Assembly: GCA_904501955.1 (NCBI GenBank)
Contig: CAJGCY010000162.1
Location: 1-5,456 of the forward strand
From: an uncultured Akkermansia sp.
Lineage (GTDB): Bacteria > Verrucomicrobiota > Verrucomicrobiia > Verrucomicrobiales > Akkermansiaceae
Direction of reading: 5' to 3'
DNA length: 5,456 nucleotides
In this document: piece by piece, positions 1 to 4,936 of the stretch
Position numbering within the stretch: the first letter of the stretch is position 1
Layout of the letters: the number at the start of each line of letters is the position of its first letter
Made by a program: the position numbers and the translations under genes
The notes under the pieces: generated by a model
Databases searched by the model: none
Told to the model about the DNA's origin: nothing
The model's input: only the letters and a program-made list of their open reading frames with translations

Positions 1-82
1 GCGCTATAAAATAGCCCGGCGGTGGAGCGGCGACGCCGCGGAACCCCGGGTAGCGTAAAAAAAAGAAAATTGAGCCCGGAGC
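1..82 (-). repeat. Inverted partial copy of the intergenic repeat
   Basis: Read on the minus strand, this stretch matches part of repeat copy A. Positions 1-28 are an exact reverse complement of 287-314, including the core GGGCTATTTTATAGC. After an 11-12-base variable stem, the match resumes with the shared GGAACCCCGGG, then a T-rich tract and a CCGGGCTC-like end. The variable stem at 27-39 is GCGGCG-A-CGCCGC, where copies A and B have GCCCC/GGGGC. It is cut by the window's left edge, so its full length is unknown. No protein-coding signal is seen. Open frames across it are products of the GC-rich repeat. Confidence 0.75.
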
Positions 83-154
83 GACGGAGCGAAGCGACGC
101 AGCGTAGGCCGACATATAATGGCGAGGACCGTAGCGAAGCGAAGCTCCGAGCCG
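83..154. other. GC-rich spacer between head-to-head repeat copies
   Basis: This stretch lies between the inverted partial copy and direct copy A. It holds degenerate short repeats, including GCGAAGCGA at 89-97 and again at 134-142, and related GCGACG/GCAGCG words. An isolated TATAAT at 115-120 has no plausible -35 partner. No gene or RNA is recognised. It may be the eroded outer part of the inverted copy, because the minus strand reads CTACGCTGCGTCGCTTCGCT, similar in style to the 3' parts of copies A and B. Confidence 0.35.
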
Positions 155-415
155 GGGTGGGCGTGTGTTTTTGGTGTTTGCGGCATTTTGAAACAATGCG
201 GCATTTTTGCGCCACGCTTTATGCCACCCCTCCGGGGTTCGCATTTGTTTTTTTGGGGCGGTTCCCGGGGTTCCGCCCCTTACGGGGCTCCACCGCCGGG
301 CTATTTTATAGCGCCCCTCCGGGGCTCAAATTTAGGCTCCCGTCTTCGCTGCTGCGCAGCTACGCCGAGGCAGGCGCTGTCGCTCGCAAACTAATCGCCA
401 AATTCCGATTTATCG
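155..415 (+). repeat. Intergenic hairpin-rich repeat, copy A
   Basis: This is a direct repeat of about 4937-5273. Three perfectly shared blocks anchor it: 211-246 with 4974-5009 (36 bp), 290-323 with 5136-5169 (34 bp) and 333-367 with 5178-5212 (35 bp). A shared TTCCGATTTATCG at 403-415 and 5261-5273 marks the right end. Inside are several dyads: CCCC-TCC-GGGG at 227-237, GCCCC-TTAC-GGGGC at 275-288, GGGCTAT-TTT-ATAGC around 298-312, GCCCC-TCC-GGGGC at 313-325, and the palindrome GCTGCGCAGC at 351-360. Copy A carries a short internal duplication (TGCGGCATTTT at 179-189 and 197-207) that copy B lacks. There is no transposase or credible coding frame. It resembles a REP- or MITE-like non-autonomous family. 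Confidence 0.8.
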
Positions 416-430
416 GGCGGTGGGGGGATG

Positions 431-463
431 AAAAATCCCGCGGCTTCGGGGGAAGCCGCGGGA
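431..463 (-). terminator. Strong rho-independent terminator of the glycosidase gene
   Basis: A perfect 12-bp stem pairs 436-447 with 452-463 around a 4-base loop (448-451). The stem is GC-rich (CCGCGG core). Read on the minus strand, it is followed at once by a run of five T (A-run at 431-435 on the plus strand). The hairpin starts about 35 bases after the glycosidase stop codon, a typical position. It also separates that gene from repeat copy A. Confidence 0.92.
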
Positions 464-497
464 GTGGTAAAACATCCGCTCAGTGGCGGGAGCGTGC

Positions 498-3044
498 TTA
501 CTTCATCTCGCACACACCCTCCATGGCCACCACGTCAAAGGGCTTGAGGGTGATCTCGATGGGGGTATCCACATCAATGGCGCGGTCCATGATGGGCAGC
601 TGTGTCTGGCCCTCAAAGCTGCTGCGCAGCACCACGGTACCCTTCAGGGTGGGGGGCACATCCAGAATCTCGCGGAGGGTGCCCTTGAGCGTCTTCTCCT
701 TGTCGGAGGAGTTGCGCAGGGAGAGGGTGCACTTCTTCTTATTCCAAGAAGCCCAGCCGTAGATGTCGCCATCCTTCTTTGCCTTGTCCCAGGGGTTTCC
801 ACCTACCCAGTGGGTGTCTGCCAGCACATCCTCATTGCGGCGAACCCAAGCAATGCAGCGTGCGAGCTCATCCCACAGCATGCCGTCCTTCTGCGCCATG
901 AGGTCGGCATCCACATAAATCTCCTGCAAGCCGGAGCCACAGGTGAAGGCGGTGCGCATCTCCTTGATGCAGTTTTCCGGCTCTTTGCTCATCACGCGGG
1001 GCGGGCCGTTCTTGGTGATGATGGTGCCGTGCGTCATAATGGCGTTGATGGGGCACAGGGGCGCACCGGTCACGTACACCTCGTGCACCAAGCGGTCGCG
1101 GTAGGTAATCCAGCGGTCGCGGGCATCACCCATGGTACCCATTTGGTCGAAGTCATTCTCCTGGCGCCAGATGGAGTCCGCATGGAAGAACCAGAAGGGG
1201 CTTGCCCATGAGCCCACCGTGGTGTTCAGGTAAATGTCCGGGCGGGCCTCACGCAGGGCTGCCAGCACGCGCAGAATACCCTCTGCATCCTCCAGCGCAC
1301 CCGGCCCCTTGGAGTGGAACTTGGTGGAGATGCCGTCGAACTTGAAGTAGCGCATGTCGTAGTTCTTCACCATGTAGGTGCAGCGCTCCACAAAGGCGTT
1401 GAAGTATACCGGGTTGGAGAGCTCGAAGTTGCTGATGCGGTTGTTGGGGTGCGTCTTGTTCCAGTAAGAGATACGCATGCTCTTGCTGCTGCCGTAGCCA
1501 CCCACGGGGCCCAGCCAGGTGCCCATGCCGCAGTCCATGCTTCTGCCCACCTCATCAATCTTCGCAAAGCCGTTCGGGAAACCGGCGTGGAAGCCCCACA
1601 GGCTGTTGAAGTCGTCCCAACCGTCATCAATCATGAAGACGTCAATCTTCGTGCCACGCTTCTCGAAGAGCTCCTTCTTCCAGGTGTTGATGATGCCCAG
1701 AGAAATCTCTTCCGTGGTACGCTTGAGCGGGTCCACATTGTCATGCAGGCGAATACCCACCTCATACCAGTCATTGTAGTGCACCATGGTGCGGTAGGGT
1801 ACGGGTTTCTCGCGCTCAATGTAGGCCAAGAGGGAGCGGCGCTGCTGGCCGGGGGCGAACAGACCCATCACGGAGTTCACCTTCCAGCTGTCGCCGGGCA
1901 GCAGGTTTGTCTTGCGCACCCAGCTGCCGCGTACCAAGTTCTCCGGCACGCTCGGGGTGTCCTCCTCCACACTGCCCATGGGCAGGGATACGCTGATGCT
2001 GCCGCTGCTCGTCACGGGCTCCGTCTTCTTCTCCACCCAGTAGCGCAGGTGGTAGTTGCCGGCGGCGGGCACGGCCAAGCGGTAGGTGGCATCCTTGGAT
2101 TTCTCACCGGTAAAGCCGGGGTGCACATCTTCCGCCACCACCTGACCGCCGCTAGTCACCAGCTGCACGGCTACGATGTTGAGACGGTGGTTGCCGCGCT
2201 CATACTTGAAGCTGATGGCGCACTCCCCGCCCTCCGTGAACTTCACGGGACCTTCCGCTGCCAGCAGGTGCTTCACGATGGGGCCGCTCGTCTCATCATA
2301 CTTGTTGCCATACACGGCGCGGAAGCTCTCCGGCACGGCAAACACGCTGCCGAACATGCCCGGCGTCCACTTCTCCGCATTCCAAGCGCCCTCTTGGGCG
2401 GCGCCGGTTTGCCCCACCGTCATCACGGACATGGGGGTCTCCAGCCCGAAGAACATCTTATCCGTCACCACCACGGTGCCGTGCGTCGTATTGCCGGAGA
2501 TGCTCGGCTTGCCGCATGCCTCCGCAGGGCATACCTGCAGCGGGGTAATCGTGTCGAATGCCACGGGCTTCTTGCCTGCCTTCAGCACATATTCCTGGCG
2601 CAGGTAGTGTGAGCCATCGCGCAGCACGGCGCGCCACTCTACGCTGAATGCAGCCCCCGGTGCCGTAAAGGTGGCGCTGATGGCGGTGCCCGGCAGTGCG
2701 GCGGATGCCATCGTCTTGGCCTCCTTGCCCAGCTTCTCTACCTTTGGCTTGGTGGCGCTCATCTTCGTGGAGTCCAGCTGCGTGCCGTCCGCCAGTTTGA
2801 TGGTGAACACCGGCTGTCCCCCGCTCACCAGCAGGGTGCCATCCGCCGCTTTCAGGTTGCTGAAGCTTACGCCGTTCTTCCATGCGAACTCCGCCTGCAG
2901 CACGTCGTTACCGATGCGGTAGGTGCTACCTTGCTTCTTCGCCACGGCTTTGCCCGGTGCGTCGCCGGGGTACTCAACAGTCGCAGTGCTTGCACTCGCT
3001 ACGGCTGTTGCCAGCATTGTGATTACGAATAAGTTTTTTTGCAT
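498..3044 (-). CDS. Secreted GH36/raffinose-synthase-like glycoside hydrolase (clan GH-D type)
   Basis: This 848-residue protein probably cleaves alpha-galactosidic or related alpha-linked sugars from glycans outside the cytoplasm. Residues 1 to about 18 form a Sec signal peptide (MQKNLFVITMLATAVASA) with no lipobox cysteine. Residues 20 to about 400 look like the N-terminal beta-sandwich region of GH36-type enzymes. Within it, about 270-355 look like an extra beta-sandwich, with a G-N-H-R-L-N-I start and a G-N-Y-H-L-R-Y-W end. A TIM barrel spans about 415-745: IDDGWD at 472-477, GTWLGPVGGYG at 508-518 (compare the raffinose-synthase G-Y-W-G-G region), KFDG at 568-571 with D570 the likely nucleophile, and WRQENDF at 626-632 with D631 the likely acid/base (compare R-x-S-D-D-F). 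A C-terminal beta domain covers about 765-848. Homologs are often annotated 'enterotoxin' or alpha-galactosidase; toxicity is not implied here. The fold class is fairly sure and the substrate is not known. The start is set by the signal peptide. No good Shine-Dalgarno is present, and terminators isolate the gene on both sides. Confidence 0.88.
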   Translation of the reverse strand: MQKNLFVITMLATAVASASTATVEYPGDAPGKAVAKKQGSTYRIGNDVLQAEFAWKNGVSFSNLKAADGTLLVSGGQPVFTIKLADGTQLDSTKMSATKPKVEKLGKEAKTMASAALPGTAISATFTAPGAAFSVEWRAVLRDGSHYLRQEYVLKAGKKPVAFDTITPLQVCPAEACGKPSISGNTTHGTVVVTDKMFFGLETPMSVMTVGQTGAAQEGAWNAEKWTPGMFGSVFAVPESFRAVYGNKYDETSGPIVKHLLAAEGPVKFTEGGECAISFKYERGNHRLNIVAVQLVTSGGQVVAEDVHPGFTGEKSKDATYRLAVPAAGNYHLRYWVEKKTEPVTSSGSISVSLPMGSVEEDTPSVPENLVRGSWVRKTNLLPGDSWKVNSVMGLFAPGQQRRSLLAYIEREKPVPYRTMVHYNDWYEVGIRLHDNVDPLKRTTEEISLGIINTWKKELFEKRGTKIDVFMIDDGWDDFNSLWGFHAGFPNGFAKIDEVGRSMDCGMGTWLGPVGGYGSSKSMRISYWNKTHPNNRISNFELSNPVYFNAFVERCTYMVKNYDMRYFKFDGISTKFHSKGPGALEDAEGILRVLAALREARPDIYLNTTVGSWASPFWFFHADSIWRQENDFDQMGTMGDARDRWITYRDRLVHEVYVTGAPLCPINAIMTHGTIITKNGPPRVMSKEPENCIKEMRTAFTCGSGLQEIYVDADLMAQKDGMLWDELARCIAWVRRNEDVLADTHWVGGNPWDKAKKDGDIYGWASWNKKKCTLSLRNSSDKEKTLKGTLREILDVPPTLKGTVVLRSSFEGQTQLPIMDRAIDVDTPIEITLKPFDVVAMEGVCEMK

Positions 3045-3073
3045 AAGTTTGCCGTACTTCTTGTACTCCCTCT

Positions 3074-3103
3074 AATCTACCATATTTCCGCCCCCTTTGG
3101 CAA
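3074..3103 (-). promoter_or_regulatory. Candidate promoter of the glycosidase gene
   Basis: On the minus strand, TTGCCA (3098-3103) and TAGATT (3074-3079) are separated by 18 bases. Each matches four or more positions of the sigma70 -35 and -10 consensus. The gene starts about 30 bases downstream. A GAGGGAG-like purine tract lies too far from the ATG to be a standard ribosome site. This promoter does not carry the palindrome or leader blocks of the two PEP-CTERM genes, so it is probably controlled differently. Confidence 0.35.
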
Positions 3104-3136
3104 GGGTGAATTCCCTCCCGCTCCCCAAAATTGCAC

Positions 3137-3171
3137 AAAAAAACCGCCGCTCCTTGAAGCGACGGCTTTTT
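3137..3171 (-). terminator. Terminator after the minus-strand PEP-CTERM gene, probably bidirectional
   Basis: The arms 3144-3151 and 3158-3165 form an 8-position stem with one C-A mismatch (3147/3162) around a 6-base loop. An A-run (3137-3143) lies to its left and a T-run (3167-3171) to its right, so the hairpin has a U-tail in either direction. For the minus-strand PEP-CTERM gene it starts about 20 bases after the stop and gives a seven-U tail. It should limit read-through into the glycosidase gene. Confidence 0.85.
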
Positions 3172-3192
3172 GTTAAGCTGTTTTCGCTCGCT

Positions 3193-3867
3193 TTACTTGC
3201 GACGACGGCGAGCTGCCAAACCGGCCAAGGCCAGCAGGGAAAGCGTGGCGGTGGCGGGCTCAGGAACGGTCGGAGTGTAAGTAATGGAGGCATTGGAAAT
3301 GCCGGTTACACCTTGGTTCGCCCCCTCGGCAGAACCGTCAATGAGCTTGATGTTTGCCAAATCAACCACATAGCCGGTCTCAATGACGGAAGTGGTGCCG
3401 TTGGCCATGCCAAGAGTAATGACGGAACCGGCTGCCGTCACATCGAGTGTGAAGGACATGTTTTTTACGCCGGGCTGGGCATTGCCACCATTGGTGTCTT
3501 TGGATACCCAGCTATCCAGCAGCGTATCTGTAGTGGTGCCGGTGGAAGTCCAAGTGAAGGTAGTACCGGAGGTGGAGGTCGGATTTACCCATGCGCGGTC
3601 ATCCACATTGGTGTTCTCCATGGCAATGTAGGAACCTGCTTGAGTGAATACACCCCAGTTCTCTGCCAGCTTCAAGATGTAACCGGAACCGTAGCCGTTA
3701 AAATCCGTACCGGTGAACGTGAGAGTAAGCGTATACTCGGAGGGTTTAAATGCGGAAACCTCTGCCAACTCGGTGTTGAAACCGGCAAAGGTCAGCTCCT
3801 TCGTTGTCTCTTCTGCGGCCACGGCAACACCTGCCAAGGCCATGAGAGCGATGATGGTTTTCTTCAT
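3193..3867 (-). CDS. PEP-CTERM sorting-domain surface protein (first of a divergent pair)
   Basis: This 224-residue exported protein has no recognised enzymatic core. Residues 1 to about 17 form a signal peptide (MKKTIIALMALAGVAVA) followed by AEET. Residues 20-200 are rich in Thr, Ser, Gly and Asn with alternating beta-strand patterns, such as YTLTLTFTGTDF near 45-56, suggesting an all-beta, possibly lectin-like domain. I see no catalytic motif and no cysteine. Residues 201-224 are the sorting tail: VPEP, a short hydrophobic stretch (ATATLSLLALAGLAA) and RRRRK. In known systems an exosortase recognises such tails and processes the protein for the surface or extracellular matrix; no exosortase is in this window. 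The start is supported by the signal peptide and by the matching start of the divergent gene at 4237. There is no Shine-Dalgarno. Signal peptide and tail closely match that neighbour while the cores differ. Confidence 0.87.
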   Translation of the reverse strand: MKKTIIALMALAGVAVAAEETTKELTFAGFNTELAEVSAFKPSEYTLTLTFTGTDFNGYGSGYILKLAENWGVFTQAGSYIAMENTNVDDRAWVNPTSTSGTTFTWTSTGTTTDTLLDSWVSKDTNGGNAQPGVKNMSFTLDVTAAGSVITLGMANGTTSVIETGYVVDLANIKLIDGSAEGANQGVTGISNASITYTPTVPEPATATLSLLALAGLAARRRRK

Positions 3868-3925
3868 GTTTGTGTTAATGGTGTGAAGTGTTTATGCCCG
3901 TGGTGAGCTTCATGTTCCTCGCGCG
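3868..3925 (-). promoter_or_regulatory. Conserved 5' leader of the minus-strand PEP-CTERM gene
   Basis: Two blocks are shared with the leader at 4178-4236. CGCGCGAGG lies at 3917-3925 (minus strand), followed in both leaders by an AACA-like word. CATAAACACTT...ATTAACA lies at 3873-3896. Their distances to the start codons match within 1-2 bases (49 versus 50 nt for the first block). No Shine-Dalgarno precedes the ATG; the A/C-rich sequence ATTAACACAAAC does. A 13-codon frame (ATG at 3913, TAA ending at 3875) stops 7 bases before the gene. The leader may affect translation or RNA stability; this is inferred from conservation only. Confidence 0.6.
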
Positions 3926-3960
3926 ATGGAAAGCATTCGGCTCACACCTCGAACGGGGAG

Positions 3961-3989
3961 ATTCTAGCGTATTTCAAATACGCTGTACA
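3961..3989 (-). promoter_or_regulatory. Predicted promoter of the minus-strand PEP-CTERM gene
   Basis: On the minus strand, TGTACA (3984-3989) and TAGAAT (3961-3966) are 17 bases apart. The -10 is good (five of six against TATAAT). The -35 is weak (four of six). The spacer is almost entirely the palindrome at 3966-3984. Upstream on the same strand, about 3992-4040 is rich in A and T runs, which could act as an UP element. The predicted transcript would start near 3954 and have a leader of about 87 nt. Confidence 0.6.
3966..3984. promoter_or_regulatory. 19-bp palindromic operator candidate, copy 1
   Basis: The sequence is a perfect inverted repeat: AGCGTATTT, one central C, AAATACGCT. It lies in the -35/-10 spacer of the minus-strand PEP-CTERM gene, 98 nt before its ATG. 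Its near-identical twin at 4121-4139 has the same position relative to the plus-strand gene. A protein bound here would contact the promoter directly, as a repressor or a MerR-like spacer-binding activator. The regulator is not in the window. A second palindrome, GCTGTACAGC (3982-3991), overlaps its outer arm, and a lone half-site AAATACG sits at 4005-4011. Confidence 0.7.
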
Positions 3990-4120
3990 GCCTAAACTTT
4001 TGAAAAATACGTTTTTTTTGGAAAAAATGCAAAAAAATGCTTTCACGGGGCTGAAAAACGGCATGGAGAGACCCGCTGATTTTCAATCTCGGCAAGCTCC
4101 AAAAGCGTAGTCGAGCAGAC
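3985..4120. other. Central part of the divergent intergenic region
   Basis: These 136 bases separate the two mirror-image promoter modules and hold no gene. The left half is rich in A and T runs and has a direct repeat AAAAAATGC at 4022-4030 and 4032-4040. The right half is mixed composition with no feature I recognise until a perfect 7-bp dyad, CGTAGTC (4106-4112) and GACTACG (4118-4124), which overlaps the start of palindrome copy 2. Confidence 0.5.
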
Positions 4121-4144
4121 TACGTATTTGAAATACGCTATATT
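4116..4144 (+). promoter_or_regulatory. Predicted promoter of the plus-strand PEP-CTERM gene
   Basis: TATATT at 4139-4144 is a good -10. At the standard 17-base spacing the -35 would be CAGACT (4116-4121), which is poor (only GAC matches TTGACA). The spacer is filled by the palindrome at 4121-4139, as in the divergent gene. A poor -35 with a good -10 often means activation or regulation by a bound protein. The predicted transcript would start near 4151 with a leader of about 86 nt. Confidence 0.58.
4121..4139. promoter_or_regulatory. 19-bp palindromic operator candidate, copy 2
   Basis: TACGTATTTGAAATACGCT matches the reverse complement of copy 1 at 17 of 19 positions. Perfect 7-base arms, CGTATTT (4123-4129) and AAATACG (4131-4137), flank a central G. 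It ends 97 nt before the plus-strand ATG, against 98 nt for copy 1. The asymmetric centre (G here, C in copy 1) shows that the two copies have the same orientation relative to their own genes. Confidence 0.68.
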
Positions 4145-4177
4145 TTGTGCGTTCACGCTGCTGCGCTGAAGTGCCAA

Positions 4178-4236
4178 CGCGCGAGGTAACAGGTAGTGGG
4201 GCGTGAGCATAAACACTTAACACATTAACAGATAAT
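4178..4236 (+). promoter_or_regulatory. Conserved 5' leader of the plus-strand PEP-CTERM gene
   Basis: It carries CGCGCGAGG at 4178-4186, then CATAAACACTT...ATTAACA at 4208-4230, the same order and spacing as in the leader at 3868-3925. The sequence between the blocks differs, so the blocks themselves appear constrained. No Shine-Dalgarno is near the ATG at 4237; the context is ATTAACAGATAAT. A GTG-started 11-codon frame (4196-4228) also ends in CAT TAA, 8 bases before the gene, but its peptide does not match the one in the other leader. Confidence 0.6.
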
Positions 4237-4866
4237 ATGAAAAAGACGCTTATAGCTCTTATCGCCTGCGCCGGTATGGCCGTTGCAGCTGAAGAGACGG
4301 AGACGATTACCGGTCTTACTGCGGAGTTTACGACGCCTCCTGTGGTCGCCGGTAACTGCTGGTCCGGTGATTACACATTCACCTTCACCCTGACGGAGGA
4401 CTACACCCTGGCCGATTTCGGTACGGTGCTGGGCTTCTATCGTGGCAATGCCACCAATGACACTTACGGCTACAACGCCATTGTTTTGGGTGGTACTGAT
4501 GAGGCTCTTACCCTGACAGTAGGCCGTGGCCGTGCTTACAACACTGTAGATGACGCTACGGGTATTGATGCCGATACGACATTTACATTCGCCGGTGAGG
4601 CTACAGATAAAGTTACTTTCACCACGGCGATTCAGAAGGGTGTAGAGTACACTCTGACGGTGACCGGTGGTGATCAGGCCATGACTCCCACGCTGTCTTG
4701 GGATGGTGGCACTGAGACTCTCGCTTCCTACAAGGGCAACATGAATGGTAATGCTACTCTTACTTATGTAGCTAACCCCGGCACCATAACTGTTCCTGAG
4801 CCTGCCACGGCAACGCTGAGCCTGCTGGCTCTCGCCGGTTTGGCTGTACGCCGTCGTCGCAAGTAA
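4237..4866 (+). CDS. PEP-CTERM sorting-domain surface protein (second of a divergent pair)
   Basis: This 209-residue exported protein has a signal peptide at 1 to about 17 (MKKTLIALIACAGMAVA), followed by AEET as in the neighbour. Residues 20-185 are Thr/Gly-rich with repeated beta-strand patterns, such as DYTFTFTLTEDYTL near 45-58. They suggest a beta-sandwich, but no family or catalytic motif is recognised. Residues 186-209 are the sorting tail: VPEP, a hydrophobic stretch and RRRRK, differing from the neighbour's tail at one residue (Val for Ala). A weak match of the YT-x-TFT-type strands hints that the cores are distantly related. Known exosortase systems would process such tails at the envelope. 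The start is fixed by the signal peptide and the conserved leader, and there is no Shine-Dalgarno. It is probably co-regulated with the gene at 3193-3867. Confidence 0.87.
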   Translation: MKKTLIALIACAGMAVAAEETETITGLTAEFTTPPVVAGNCWSGDYTFTFTLTEDYTLADFGTVLGFYRGNATNDTYGYNAIVLGGTDEALTLTVGRGRAYNTVDDATGIDADTTFTFAGEATDKVTFTTAIQKGVEYTLTVTGGDQAMTPTLSWDGGTETLASYKGNMNGNATLTYVANPGTITVPEPATATLSLLALAGLAVRRRRK

Positions 4867-4892
4867 GCATAGACGCACGCTTTATTTAATGG

Positions 4893-4927
4893 CAACCGCC
4901 TTTTCGGGGATACCGGGAAGGCGGTTG
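4893..4927 (+). terminator. 3' hairpin after the plus-strand PEP-CTERM gene
   Basis: A perfect 10-bp stem pairs CAACCGCCTT (4893-4902) with AAGGCGGTTG (4918-4927). The apical part can form a further short CGG/CCG stem. It begins 26 bases after the stop codon. What follows is TTGCATG, not a clear U-run, so it may be a weak terminator or mainly protect the 3' end of the RNA. Confidence 0.6.
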
Positions 4928-4936
4928 TTGCATGTA

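Noticed and set aside
115..120. Perfect TATAAT hexamer in the left repeat region
   Set aside because: No -35-like sequence sits 16-18 bases upstream on the plus strand and no gene follows, so chance is the simplest explanation.
22..762. Long plus-strand open frame across the left repeats into the glycosidase gene
   Set aside because: It runs through GC-rich repeats and then antisense to a well-supported gene. Its translation is low-complexity Arg/Gly/Pro/Ser-rich with no domain, and no promoter or ribosome site supports it.
483..1211. 242-codon plus-strand open frame antisense to the 3' end of the glycosidase gene
   Set aside because: It is the same kind of antisense frame, overlapping coding sequence with clear enzyme motifs and having no start signals of its own.
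1314..2612. 432-codon plus-strand open frame antisense to the glycosidase gene
   Set aside because: The translation is dominated by His, Ala, Val and Gly, as expected from reading the opposite strand of a GC-rich gene. The minus strand encodes a protein with a signal peptide and catalytic motifs.
3966..4139. Invertible promoter (phase-variation switch) bounded by the two palindromes
   Set aside because: The palindromes are inverted relative to each other, but both -10 boxes lie outside the segment they bound. Flipping it would swap the upstream regions, not turn either gene off. No recombinase gene is in the window.
4225..4878. 217-codon minus-strand open frame opposite the plus-strand PEP-CTERM gene
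   Set aside because: It is antisense to a gene with a signal peptide, a sorting tail and a conserved leader. A similar antisense frame opposite the other PEP-CTERM gene (3097-3906) has the same explanation.
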